From positions 1 to 64,000 of the forward strand of contig NZ_AKJY01000009.1 of NCBI RefSeq assembly GCF_000282115.1: 64,000 nt of DNA. Direction: 5' to 3'. The notes under the pieces were generated by a model, which was given only the letters and a program-made list of their open reading frames with translations, did no database searches and was not told where the DNA came from. Positions within the stretch are counted from its first letter, which is position 1. Each line of letters begins with the position of its first letter. The translations under genes were made by a program, and so were the position numbers. Source of the DNA: Chryseobacterium populi (GTDB taxonomy: Bacteria; Bacteroidota; Bacteroidia; Flavobacteriales; Weeksellaceae). Of this stretch, positions 33,939 through 43,007 are shown in pieces.

Positions 33939-36663
33939 ATTTAAAATTGAATTTTACGGTAAACATTACCTGGCTTGGCCGAAGCTGGATTCTTGTGTAA
34001 GAGATACTCTGCGGATTAATATCATATGTTTCAAACACTTTTTTATTGGCTATATTCATCCATTTCAATTCAAAATCGATCTTCTTTTTAGACCAGGTAA
34101 ATTGATATGACAAATCATAGAACCCATTATTGTATTTTTGATCAGCCGCACTTGTATTTACCTGATCCCAATTGAAACCAACGGTATGATTTTCTATTGG
34201 ATAAAAGAAAACTCCTAAATTATGAGTAAATCCACTTCTTGAGTTTTCATTGTTCAACTGTGGAGTAACACTTTTACTTATTTGTTTTGTCCTTGAAATA
34301 TTGAAATTGTAATCAATGCTCATCCAACTGAAATAAGTGTTGTTGAATTTAAATCCGTAAGACTGGGAGTTGTTTTTACTTGTATAAGCAAAATCATTCT
34401 GATATGCATCTGATTTTGAAGTATTATTGCTATAGCTTACAGAAGCATTTGTTTTAAACTTAGGAAAATATTTACCTACTTCAGCAGAATAACCATTATT
34501 CAAAACATGATTTTCCTGTTCCAGATATTTCATAATAGTGTAACCAGAATTATTTCTTATCGGTGATGAAATTAGATTTCTTTTTGCATCCGAATATCTG
34601 TAATTAACATTAAAAAATAAATTATTCAAAGGGTTTCTATATTCTAATCTGGTTCCTGCAGATTTGGTATTGTTTTGAGGAATCGGATTTTTTGCGTCCA
34701 TTGCGTTAACTCCATTAGGAGAAGTCATTAAAAATCCTGAATATGCTGTATTCACTTCACCAAAATTGTTATTAACATTGGCATTTACCGAAGCTTTCCA
34801 GAAAGAAGCAAAAGTGTACTGTGCAAAAATACTTGGTTCAAAAGTTACTTTATTTACATCTTTCGCAACGTTTCTTAATGGATCTTCCGCTTTAATATTA
34901 TTGGAATTCACAGGGAAGTTTGCATATAGCATCCATGCATCATTCTTATAATTTACTCCCAGGCTTCCGTAGGGTGTTGCGGTTGTATATTTCAAATCAT
35001 TACTGTATGCTGAAATTGGTGTTACAGGATCATTAGGATTAGTAGAAGGAATTGTGATCATATTTGACAAATCTGAAACCAGATCCGTCGTTTTAAAATT
35101 AAATCCGACTTCCGGAGTGAATGTCCATCCTTTTGCAGAAAAGCCAATATTTGCAGAATGATTCGCTTCAAAAGTTTTCAACCTTAAATTCTGTCTCACA
35201 AGATCCGTCCCTGATGGAGTAGAGAATCCCGGAACCTGCAAATATGATGCCGGGGAAACCTCTAATGTTTGTCTATCCGTTTGATAATTAATAAAAGATA
35301 AAACGTTTACCATTTTTTCTTTCCAGGGAATTATTGTACTCAAAGAGTTTTGGAAAGATGACGTTGGGGATCCTAATGCCTCTTCTCCATGTCTGTTCGA
35401 GTTTGTTAAAGAATTCGTTCTGTCTGCAACAGCTCTGTCTGCATTCCAGAATTGAGAAAAACTCGTAGTATTTTTAAAAAATCCTTTTTTAGCATTTTTA
35501 GTAAAGATCAGCTCTCCCTTTGCCTTATCAGTATAAAAATTATTTAAAATATTTTGAGTAACCGTAGAAGCTGCTTCATCGGTTGTTGCAAAATAGTCTG
35601 TCTGACTGTAAGATTCTCTTTCTACTGCATTGTTTGTATAACTTGCATTGGCTTTTAGCTCCCATTCTTTTTTCTTATCCATATTTGTCAGATAGTTTGC
35701 TGATAAGAAATGAACATTATTCATTAAATATCTTTTAACAGGAAGATTGGGAGTATTGGCATTTTCAACATTCAGCCAGTCATTTTGGGATGCATTTATT
35801 CTTCTCCCTTCAAACCTGTTTCCAAAAGCCAGAATATTTCCTTCATTTTCTACTTGCTCTCCCATATTATTGGTTTTATAATTTACGACCCATTGGCTTT
35901 TCTGACCGAAAAACATGGGTGTTAATTTTACATTCCAAAGCCATGGATCTCCAAAACCTGTTCCCACTTCCCCTCTCCCTGTCATCGTTACGGAGTTTTT
36001 AAGCTTGATATTAATGGCAGCCTGATCTGACGGCACTTTATCCTGCAGAATTTTTACCGGCTGGTGGTTTTCAAGAACCTCAACTTTTTGTACCGCATCT
36101 TTGGGAAGAGAGTTATTGATGGTTCCGTAACCTCCTTCCATCAGGTCTTTTCCGTTTACATAAAATTTATTAATGGCATTTCCCTGATAAAGAATAGTTC
36201 CGTCTGTATTGACTTCAATTCCGGGAATTTTTTTCATTACATCAGCTAATGTCCTGTCGCTTTTACTATCGAAGGCTTTAAGATCGTAGGCAATGGTATC
36301 GCCTCTTGCTGTAATCATTTTGGTTTTCAGCTGAACTTCCTTTATTTCTGTCGCTTCAGAATCCATTTTAAAATTCAGGTTCTGATCGCTGTTGCTGATT
36401 TGCTTTGTTAATGGTTTTTGATTGAATGCTTTTACTTTCAGGTCTACATTCGGTTCTGCAGAAGTAAAGCTCACTTTATATTCCCCTTTTGAATTGGTAA
36501 TCCCATAGGCAAGAATCGCGTCTTTTCCCGGCTCTTCAACCGTTACACTTGCGCTCGGAATCGGGACTCCATCTTCATCTGTAATTTTTCCTGTAACCGA
36601 CTTCTGTGCGAAGGTAAGTACAGAGAAAAAAATCATCAGAAATAAAGAAATATTCTTTTTCAT
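33937..36663 (-). CDS. TonB-dependent receptor-like outer-membrane beta-barrel protein
   Basis: A 908-aa outer-membrane protein of the OMP_b-brl_3 type. A signal peptide (1-19, ending LTFAQ) precedes a carboxypeptidase-regulatory-like domain (about 20-105, VTGKITDEDGVPIPSASV). A plug-like domain has LADVMKKIPGIEVN, FYVNGKDL and VEVLENHQPVKIL, and a long barrel ends MFTVKFNFK. Substrate is unknown. It begins at a divergent promoter region that has a near-perfect palindrome, and GLPGLI follows downstream after the inserted dinB. Members of this class are often paired with GLPGLI proteins. Confidence 0.9.
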   Translation of the reverse strand: MKKNISLFLMIFFSVLTFAQKSVTGKITDEDGVPIPSASVTVEEPGKDAILAYGITNSKGEYKVSFTSAEPNVDLKVKAFNQKPLTKQISNSDQNLNFKMDSEATEIKEVQLKTKMITARGDTIAYDLKAFDSKSDRTLADVMKKIPGIEVNTDGTILYQGNAINKFYVNGKDLMEGGYGTINNSLPKDAVQKVEVLENHQPVKILQDKVPSDQAAINIKLKNSVTMTGRGEVGTGFGDPWLWNVKLTPMFFGQKSQWVVNYKTNNMGEQVENEGNILAFGNRFEGRRINASQNDWLNVENANTPNLPVKRYLMNNVHFLSANYLTNMDKKKEWELKANASYTNNAVERESYSQTDYFATTDEAASTVTQNILNNFYTDKAKGELIFTKNAKKGFFKNTTSFSQFWNADRAVADRTNSLTNSNRHGEEALGSPTSSFQNSLSTIIPWKEKMVNVLSFINYQTDRQTLEVSPASYLQVPGFSTPSGTDLVRQNLRLKTFEANHSANIGFSAKGWTFTPEVGFNFKTTDLVSDLSNMITIPSTNPNDPVTPISAYSNDLKYTTATPYGSLGVNYKNDAWMLYANFPVNSNNIKAEDPLRNVAKDVNKVTFEPSIFAQYTFASFWKASVNANVNNNFGEVNTAYSGFLMTSPNGVNAMDAKNPIPQNNTKSAGTRLEYRNPLNNLFFNVNYRYSDAKRNLISSPIRNNSGYTIMKYLEQENHVLNNGYSAEVGKYFPKFKTNASVSYSNNTSKSDAYQNDFAYTSKNNSQSYGFKFNNTYFSWMSIDYNFNISRTKQISKSVTPQLNNENSRSGFTHNLGVFFYPIENHTVGFNWDQVNTSAADQKYNNGFYDLSYQFTWSKKKIDFELKWMNIANKKVFETYDINPQSISYTRIQLRPSQVMFTVKFNFK

Positions 36664-37016
36664 AGTTTATTATTTGAGTAATTAGTTAGTATCCCTGGTT
36701 TTTTGTTACACATTTATAAAGATCAGTTTTATAAGAAAAAGTTAAAACCCTATGAATCACTATAAATATAGTGATGCGTTTTTTAATAATTATTCTTTTT
36801 CTTTTTAGTTTGTTGCTAATTATGCTGATCTTCCTGTTATTTTTCAAAAAATAATCTTTGAAAATTTTTGTTTTTTATCCATTAAACAGAGAAACATCTG
36901 ATTCCCTTATTTAGAATGGATATAAAAAATTGATTAACGTCATAGATTAAAAAAAAATTAAACTCTGCTTTATAAGCATTTATTTAATAATTTTGTAACA
37001 TTAAAATTTTAACAGA
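36664..37016. other. Divergent promoter region
   Basis: This 353-bp AT-rich region lies between the receptor (minus) and the cupin-like gene (plus). The only structure I see is the palindrome at 36756-36775; no gene is present. Confidence 0.5.
36756..36775. promoter_or_regulatory. 9-2-9 palindrome, candidate operator
   Basis: ATCACTATA (36756-36764) and TATAGTGAT (36767-36775) are perfect reverse complements around AA. The site lies 93 bp before the receptor start in a divergent promoter region. The plus strand reads GCGTTTTTT after it, so a terminator-like role cannot be excluded, but no plus-strand gene ends here. Confidence 0.5.
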
Positions 37017-37898
37017 ATGGGAATTAATTTAAAGCCTATAGATATTGTAGATGATATTACTAAAGAGGAATTCTATGAAAAGTATCTAAAGCCCAGAAGG
37101 CCCGTTGTCATTAAAAACATGGCAAAAAACTGGCCTGCTTACCAAAAATGGACAATGGAATATGTGAAGGAGGTTGTGGGAGATGTTGTTGTTCCTTTAT
37201 ATGACAGTAAAAAAGCTGATCCCGCCGCTCCGATAAATACTCCGACAACGGAAATGAAATTTGCAGATTACATTGATTTAATCCAAAGGGAGCCTACAGA
37301 TTTAAGGATTTTCTTTTTTGACCCCATTAAACATGCCAACAAATTATTAAATGATTATATTTCTCCAAAAGAACTTATGGGAGGCTTTTTAGACAAATAC
37401 CCATCAATGTTTTTCGGAGGAAAGAGCTCTGTTACTTTTCTACATTATGATATCGATTTAGCCCATATTTTCCATACTCATTTTAACGGGAGGAAGCATG
37501 TATTGCTTTTTGAATATAAATGGAAAGAAAGATTGTATAAACTACCATATGCTACTTATGCTCTGGAAGATTATGACATTGAAAATCCTGATTTCACAAA
37601 ATTCCCGGCTTTAGATGGTGTAGAAGGCATTGAATGCTTCCTTGAGCACGGGGACACCTTATTTATGCCAACCGGATGGTGGCACTGGATGAAATACCTG
37701 GATGGAAGTTTCTCTATTTCCTTAAGAGCATGGGATAAGTCATGGGCCGTAAAAGCCAATTCTTTATGGAATCTTACCGTACAGCGTAAGTTTGATGATA
37801 TCATGAAATCCAATTTCAAGAAGAGGTATATGGACTGGAAGGAGAAAAAAGCGATTCAAAGAGCCGAAATCGCCCTTAAAAAAGGGTTGCCAAAATAA
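37017..37898 (+). CDS. Cupin_8/JmjC-like 2-oxoglutarate-dependent oxygenase
   Basis: A 293-aa protein with an N-terminal RRPVVIKNMAKNWPAYQKW segment typical of the cupin_8/JmjC hydroxylases. The Fe(II) triad is visible as FLHYDID (His and Asp) and PTGWWHWM (second His). FHTHFNGRKHVLLF supplies the 2-oxoglutarate-binding Lys region. Members hydroxylate proteins, including ribosomal proteins, or small molecules. The target here is unknown. It has its own strong terminator and is divergent from the outer-membrane receptor. Confidence 0.88.
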   Translation: MGINLKPIDIVDDITKEEFYEKYLKPRRPVVIKNMAKNWPAYQKWTMEYVKEVVGDVVVPLYDSKKADPAAPINTPTTEMKFADYIDLIQREPTDLRIFFFDPIKHANKLLNDYISPKELMGGFLDKYPSMFFGGKSSVTFLHYDIDLAHIFHTHFNGRKHVLLFEYKWKERLYKLPYATYALEDYDIENPDFTKFPALDGVEGIECFLEHGDTLFMPTGWWHWMKYLDGSFSISLRAWDKSWAVKANSLWNLTVQRKFDDIMKSNFKKRYMDWKEKKAIQRAEIALKKGLPK

Positions 37899-37900
37899 AT

Positions 37901-37937
37901 GAAAAACCGTTTCCATTGAAACGGTTTTTCATTTTTT
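37901..37937 (+). terminator. Terminator after the JmjC-like gene
   Basis: Arms GAAAAACCGTTTC (37901-37913) and GAAACGGTTTTTC (37918-37930) pair perfectly around CATT, then ATTTTTT. It also suits the convergent M14 gene. Confidence 0.85.
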
Positions 37938-37967
37938 ACAAATCGCCGGTAAATACGATCCCTTTAG

Positions 37968-39692
37968 TTATAATATTCTGTAAACAGGATACTGCCTGAA
38001 TGTCTTTTCCTCAAAATAGGGAGAATTTTTATACACCCAATCTAACTGGGCATTTCCGTCTTCAGCAAATTGTTTATCAGTAGCTTTTTTTGACTCAAAT
38101 TTATCTTTTAGCTTTTTATCTTTTTTCAACAATTCTGCAGCGGTATCTTCAAAAATATAGGCTGAATAATATTCTTTCCGGGTTAAAATTCCGTCAAAAA
38201 AATTCCAGTTAAAGAATGAATCCAATGCTTCTGGTTCCAGAGTTTCAATAATATATTTTATACCTGATTGCTGAGTAGGGACTAAATAATCTCCAGCCAG
38301 GAAGGTTATTTTTTTATTGGATTTATCTACTGTGGTCTCATAATGCAGATAATGTCCCTCATAAGGGTTTTTAACTGTTTTGAAATCATTGATTTTATAG
38401 GATTCCACGGCAATTGTACTATCCTGCGGGATAGGGTTCATCTGAATTTTGTTTCTTTTAAACTCTTCAATAATCCGGTATTGGGACTGAGGAATGACAT
38501 AATATTCAGGTATAATGATATAGCCTGTCGGCTCTGCTGTCGTAAACAGTTTTATTTTCTTTGTGAAAGGTTTGCTCCTGTCATAATACAGTCTTGATTT
38601 TCCCGAGATATCACTGGGCTTATATTTTCCTTCATAGCCTTTGAAATCCATGGTAGAAAATTTGGTAGAGTCTATTTTCCAGCGGATCCCGTATTGCTTT
38701 CCGGTCTGGTATTGTTTTAAATTTTCGAGACGGAGCTCTTTGATCTTTTTATATTCTTTATCTAAGTTCTGAAGATTAGCCAACATATATTTATAGGTTG
38801 CATCCACTCTTTTATCATAGGGTTTCAGCATATGCGTTTCAGGAACGGTACCCAAAGAATTAAATAAAGATGTATATCCTGTGGAATATCTCGGGGAGTC
38901 TTCAAATGCAGCAAAACCTATTTCCGGAACGTCCCCGTGAATATTAACGTAAGGGGAACTTTCGTAGCCCTGTTTTTTCAGATCATCAAGGTTTTTAGCC
39001 TGGTAATCATTATAAAAATAATTTCCGAGCACATTTCCGAGGCGTTCTTTAAAAGTGGAAATATAAGTAAATGTATACTGATAATCTGCTCCGTTGCTCA
39101 CATGATTGTCAATAAATACATCAGGTTTCAGCCACTGGTAAATTTCCTGGAAGCTTCTGGCGTTTTTAGAATCCGCTTTGATAAAATCCCTGTTTAAGTC
39201 ATAATTCCGGGCATTCCCTCTGAAACCATACTGCTCCGGGCCATTCTGATTCGCTCTGGAATAAGAGCCTCTGTTTAACATTCCGCTGATATTGTAAGCT
39301 GAAATGGCTGCAATAATAAAATTTTCCGGAGTTTTAATTTTATGCATTACCAGGTCGCGCATCAGCATCATTGTGGCATCAATTCCGTCCGGCTCACCGG
39401 GATGAATTCCGTTATTCACAAAAAGAACGGCTTTCTCTTTTCTCAGTTTTTCCAGGTCCTTTTCAGGAAACGGATTGTAAAGAACCACATAAATGGGTTT
39501 TCCGTTGTCATCTTCTCCTTTTTTAAAGTATTGGATACTGTTGGAATTTTTTGCCAGATCCTGGTAATAGGTATTCATTTCATCATAAGTAACGGTTTGG
39601 TTACCATTTCCCTTTTCAAAAGGGGTCTGAAATGAATTTTGGCAAAAAAATAAAGATGAGCTCAGTGAGAATAGCAGATATTTCAGTTTCAT
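37968..39692 (-). CDS. Exported M14-family metallocarboxypeptidase
   Basis: A 574-aa exported zinc peptidase. A signal peptide (1-18, LFFCQ region) precedes the M14 domain with the HxxE zinc motif in NNGIHPGEPDG, RNYDLNRDF (substrate-binding Arg/Asn) and the third zinc ligand in FIDNHVSNG. A second, non-catalytic region of about 250 residues follows, with YYVIPQSQYRIIEEF. The family removes C-terminal residues or acts on peptidoglycan peptides. The ADP-ribose operon ends about 120 bp upstream on the same strand and is probably separate. Confidence 0.88.
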   Translation of the reverse strand: MKLKYLLFSLSSSLFFCQNSFQTPFEKGNGNQTVTYDEMNTYYQDLAKNSNSIQYFKKGEDDNGKPIYVVLYNPFPEKDLEKLRKEKAVLFVNNGIHPGEPDGIDATMMLMRDLVMHKIKTPENFIIAAISAYNISGMLNRGSYSRANQNGPEQYGFRGNARNYDLNRDFIKADSKNARSFQEIYQWLKPDVFIDNHVSNGADYQYTFTYISTFKERLGNVLGNYFYNDYQAKNLDDLKKQGYESSPYVNIHGDVPEIGFAAFEDSPRYSTGYTSLFNSLGTVPETHMLKPYDKRVDATYKYMLANLQNLDKEYKKIKELRLENLKQYQTGKQYGIRWKIDSTKFSTMDFKGYEGKYKPSDISGKSRLYYDRSKPFTKKIKLFTTAEPTGYIIIPEYYVIPQSQYRIIEEFKRNKIQMNPIPQDSTIAVESYKINDFKTVKNPYEGHYLHYETTVDKSNKKITFLAGDYLVPTQQSGIKYIIETLEPEALDSFFNWNFFDGILTRKEYYSAYIFEDTAAELLKKDKKLKDKFESKKATDKQFAEDGNAQLDWVYKNSPYFEEKTFRQYPVYRIL

Positions 39693-39815
39693 TGAAGTAA
39701 AATTTCAGAGCTTAAAATTACTGATCTTTTGTGAAAAGATGAAAGGACTGAAAAGCAAATAAACTAATCTTCCTTTTTCGCCCTTATCCATTTCTGCTTC
39801 ATTCATGGTTATATA

Positions 39816-40757
39816 TTATTTCATTAATTTTTTCTCGAGTTTATCACATAAATTTTTAATGTCTTCTTTTCTCACAAGCTCTGAAATCCATTCTTCGGGA
39901 ATATTTTCAAAACCGTAATAAATTCCCGCAATCCCACCGGTGATAGCTCCTGTTGTATCGGTATCTTCTCCTAAATTAACTGCTTTAAGGACACTTTCCG
40001 AGTAACTTTCTGCATTCAGGAAGCACCATAGAGAAGCTTCTAAACTATGTAAAACATAGCCGCTAGAACCGATTGTATCTTCCTGAAATTCAAAAATGTT
40101 TTTATTTAAAATCCTCTCAAACTTGTCCATTTCATTTTGTGAACAAATTGGATTATGATTTAAAAAATATTTTACTGTTAGCTGCATTCTATGGTAGGCT
40201 TCAACCTTCTCTTTTCCATCCAAAATTTCCAGTAAAAATTCCAAATAGATAAAACAAGAAATTACAGAACGAATATGAGCATGGGTAATAGAAGAAACTT
40301 CTTTAATTTTATCAAAGCGTTGTTCAATTGGAAAATCCCTGATATAGAACAATAAGGGTAAAATTCTCATTAAAGATCCATTTCCATTATCAAATTCACT
40401 CTTTCCACCACATAACTGTGGTGTATATCCTTTACTTATTTTATAAATTGCCTGCCTCGTAGCAATTCCGATATCAAAAACTCTTCCGTGAGGAGTCCAA
40501 ATTTCAGCATTGTACCATTGCAAAAATTTCAAAGCAATATCTTCTAAATCATATCCTTTGCAAAGGCTATCTGCAAGACATAAAGCTAAAGAGCTGTCAT
40601 CACTCCAGGTTCCGGCAGGCTGATGATGAGTTCCCAGAGATCTCATTTTAGTCACAGGCGAACGTTTCAATTGTTCTCTACTTCTAAACTCCACGGGAAC
40701 TCCCAGGGCATCACCAATGCAAAGCCCGAAAATTCCTGCCTGAATACTATTTTCCAT
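39816..40757 (-). CDS. ADP-ribosylglycohydrolase family protein
   Basis: A 313-aa all-helical enzyme of the DraG/ARH family, which removes ADP-ribose from proteins or small molecules with two Mg ions. Visible motifs are IGDALGVPVEFR, TWSDDSSLALCLA (first metal site) and GEDTDTTGAITGGIAG (second site). It is the last gene of a seven-gene operon; its start overlaps the sirtuin stop by one base. In this context it most likely reverses an ADP-ribosylation or clears ADP-ribose adducts made by other members. The exact linkage (arginine, serine, guanidine) cannot be told. Confidence 0.93.
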   Translation of the reverse strand: MENSIQAGIFGLCIGDALGVPVEFRSREQLKRSPVTKMRSLGTHHQPAGTWSDDSSLALCLADSLCKGYDLEDIALKFLQWYNAEIWTPHGRVFDIGIATRQAIYKISKGYTPQLCGGKSEFDNGNGSLMRILPLLFYIRDFPIEQRFDKIKEVSSITHAHIRSVISCFIYLEFLLEILDGKEKVEAYHRMQLTVKYFLNHNPICSQNEMDKFERILNKNIFEFQEDTIGSSGYVLHSLEASLWCFLNAESYSESVLKAVNLGEDTDTTGAITGGIAGIYYGFENIPEEWISELVRKEDIKNLCDKLEKKLMK

Positions 40758-41443
40758 TATGCTAAATTAACAAGCTTATCAAACAACAGCTTCATTCCTT
40801 TGGTCGCTGTTTCTTTCATGACTACTGCTCTTTTTCCGTAACCGAATTCTGTTTCATTAGGATTGATCACGATCAATAAGCAATCATCTTTTATCTCATG
40901 AATCAATCCTGCTGCCGGATATACCTGCAGGGAAGTTCCGATAACGATCAGGATATCCGCTTCTTTTACTTTTTCTCTCGCCGTCTGGTACAAAGGAACA
41001 TCTTCCCCGAACCAAACAATAAAAGGTCTTAACTGTGCTCCGTCTTCCGCCCTGTCTCCAATAGCTATATCTTCTCTCTGTTCGTAAACCAGGTTTTTAT
41101 TGCTGCAGGAGCATGACTTGAACAATTCTCCATGGATGTGAAGAATGTTGTTAGAACCGGCTCTCTCATGCAGATCATCTATATTCTGTGTAATAATCTG
41201 AACATCAAAATATTTTTCCAGATCTGCAATTAACTGATGAGCATCATTGGGCTGAACTTCATGAAGCTGGCGTCGTCTCTGGTTATAAAATTCCAAAACC
41301 AAAGCCCTGTCTTTTCGCCAACCTTCCGGACTTGCCACATCGGTTACATTATGATTTTCCCAGAGCCCATCTCCGTCCCTGAAGGTTTTTATTCCGCTTT
41401 CGGCACTGATTCCGGCACCGCTTAATATGGTTAGTTTTTTCAT
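40757..41443 (-). CDS. Sirtuin (SIR2) NAD-dependent deacylase
   Basis: A 228-aa sirtuin. The Rossmann motif is [25 protein letters not shown] holds the Gln-Asn and Asp of the NAD site and HIHGEL has the catalytic His. FYNQRRRQL has the Tyr-x-x-Arg pair that in class III sirtuins (SIRT5, CobB) binds acidic acyl groups, so desuccinylase-type activity is possible. Only one Cys pair is present (SCSC); the usual second zinc pair is replaced by GDRAEDG. The reaction yields O-acyl-ADP-ribose, a macrodomain substrate, and the macrodomain gene is just upstream with a 4-bp overlap. Confidence 0.92.
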   Translation of the reverse strand: MKKLTILSGAGISAESGIKTFRDGDGLWENHNVTDVASPEGWRKDRALVLEFYNQRRRQLHEVQPNDAHQLIADLEKYFDVQIITQNIDDLHERAGSNNILHIHGELFKSCSCSNKNLVYEQREDIAIGDRAEDGAQLRPFIVWFGEDVPLYQTAREKVKEADILIVIGTSLQVYPAAGLIHEIKDDCLLIVINPNETEFGYGKRAVVMKETATKGMKLLFDKLVNLA

Positions 41444-41961
41444 TGTCTTTCTTTTAATCGTCTTTTGTAAATCTCTTCATTTTCTTCATCAAAGCAGACA
41501 AAAATAACTTTCTCTACGATTTTTGATTGAAAATTTCCAACTTCCCGAACTGCTATTTCAGCAGCCAGTTCTTTAGGAAATCTGTAAATTCCTGTACTGA
41601 TATTTGGAATGGCTATTATTTTAACATTCATACTTTCCGCCAGTTTTAAAGAGTTTTTATAACAATTAGCCAAAAGTTCCGATCCTTTTTTTTCGTCACC
41701 ATTCCAAACAGGACCAACTGTATGAATAACATATTTTGCAGGTAGATTTCCGGCTGAAGTTATAACTGCTTCCCCTGTTTTACATTTCCCTTGTCTGTTT
41801 CTGATCTCAATACATTCTTCAAGAATTTGTTTTCCCCCTGCGCGATGAATTGCTCCATCTACCCCACCCCCACCTAATAAAGAAGGATTGGCAGCATTAA
41901 CGATTGCATCTGCTTTTATTTTGGTAATGTCTGCTTTTATTAATTCAATATCCAGTTTCAT
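41440..41961 (-). CDS. Macrodomain protein (ADP-ribose-binding, YmdB-type)
   Basis: A 173-aa single macrodomain. The ADP-ribose loops are visible: [18 protein letters not shown] (shown as motif IVNAANPSL), then [14 protein letters not shown] and [10 protein letters not shown]. Members hydrolyse O-acetyl-ADP-ribose or remove mono-ADP-ribose from Asp/Glu. It overlaps the sirtuin gene by 4 bp, so its best-supported substrate is the sirtuin product. The upstream DUF4291 remnant overlaps its start by 17 bp. Confidence 0.94.
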   Translation of the reverse strand: MKLDIELIKADITKIKADAIVNAANPSLLGGGGVDGAIHRAGGKQILEECIEIRNRQGKCKTGEAVITSAGNLPAKYVIHTVGPVWNGDEKKGSELLANCYKNSLKLAESMNVKIIAIPNISTGIYRFPKELAAEIAVREVGNFQSKIVEKVIFVCFDEENEEIYKRRLKERQ

Positions 41962-42587
41962 TCAGTTTTAATTTTCTATTCAATTCTTGATCTTTGAAGG
42001 TCAAAGGTTTCTCATAAGGAATCATAAGGCTTTCAAGATCATCTTTTAATACTAAATAATGTTGTTCTCTTACAAAATCCGAAATATCTTCAATAAGAAT
42101 AATATCTTCTTTGGCAAAAGATTGAATAAAATTATTTCTCAGTCCAATCTGTATTGCTCTTCTTTCTAATTTTTTCCCAAAAGGATCATGATCCGATCCC
42201 ATTGCAATCTTACTGAAGATTCCTTTACCTGCCTCTTCCATTCGTCTCTTGATACCTCTAAGTTTTTATCATAAGAAGAATATACCGCATTTTCTAAATA
42301 TTGCCTAAAAGCACTCATTTTCAAATGAATTGCTAAAACAAATTCTTGTCCTTCTTTTTCTCCCCAACCATTTCTGTACATCATCCAAAGAAAATTGGGC
42401 TTTATCCACATCATTCTTTCTAAGCTGAAAGCCCCACCAAAATATTGATTTTCCATGGCAAATTCTCCTATTTCTTTTCGGTAAGACTGATAATGATTTT
42501 TTCGTCATCATATTGTGCCATAATATGCTGCCCTCTTTGAGGCCAGTCCTGTAATTGTTCTTTATATTTTTTTAATTTAAGTTTCAT
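41945..42587 (-). pseudogene. DUF4291 gene broken by two single-base frameshifts
   Basis: Three consecutive frames on the minus strand together make one DUF4291 protein of about 214 residues. Frame 1 starts at 42587 (MKLKLKKYKEQLQDWPQRGQ). The shift to frame 2 occurs near GACGAAAAAATC, about 27-30 codons in, after which it reads YQSYRKEIGEFA, QYFGGAF, WIKPNFLWMMYRNGW. The shift to frame 3 is near GGGATCGGATCATGA, giving DHDPFGKKLERRAIQIGL. Each break is repaired by adding one base, and the second gives the family motif QWDPDHDP. DUF4291 has no proven activity. Overlaps with both neighbours (4 and 17 bp) show it was an integral member of the operon. Sequencing error remains possible. Confidence 0.85.
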
Positions 42588-42997
42588 TGTTTCAATTTAA
42601 AAATCAGGCTTTCTATTTCAGTATTTCCAGATATTTTAAAATTATCCCCGATAAAAATTTTTATCACTTCAATATTTCCAACTATAGCCTGATTGAATAT
42701 TTCTAATTCTCCTGACGGAACCCATAATTCATTATGATTTCCTGCTCCCACATTCTGTAAAGGATATTTGTTTACAACTTCTTCCAGGACTTCAAATCTG
42801 GTTACAAAACCTAAATAATTTCCTGCTTCATCTCTGGTATTCCATTTTCCAGCAATTTCTGAAGCATAATTTTCATCTAAAACCGGATAAAAAATCGGTT
42901 GCCATTCTAATCTTGGCGGAAATTTTTTATAATTATTTTCAATTATTAAAATCATTTCCTTTTCTCCTACCGGTCTGTATAATATTTTCGTTTTCAT
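42584..42997 (-). CDS. Small ADP-ribosylation/crystallin-J1-type protein
   Basis: A 137-aa protein, MKTKILYRPVGEKE start, with FPPRLEWQPIFYPVLDENYA, GFVTRFEV, QNVGAGNHNELWVPSGEL and EIFNQAIVGNIEVIK. I recall this family as annotated ADP-ribosylation/crystallin J1; the name comes from an association and no reaction is proven. The frame is open six codons further upstream (43015), but MKTKILYRPV is the conserved beginning. It overlaps the NAD-kinase-like gene upstream by a few bases if the longer start is used, and ends 4 bp into the DUF4291 start. Its constant company with ADP-ribose genes here suggests a role in the same pathway. Confidence 0.7.
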   Translation of the reverse strand: MKTKILYRPVGEKEMILIIENNYKKFPPRLEWQPIFYPVLDENYASEIAGKWNTRDEAGNYLGFVTRFEVLEEVVNKYPLQNVGAGNHNELWVPSGELEIFNQAIVGNIEVIKIFIGDNFKISGNTEIESLIFKLKQ

Positions 42998-43007
42998 AAT
43001 CATTTTT

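Noticed and set aside
39705..39806. 33-codon minus-strand frame (MNEAEMDKG start) between the ADP-ribosylglycohydrolase and M14 genes
   Set aside because: It is short, without recognised homology or a clear ribosome-binding site; chance is likely.
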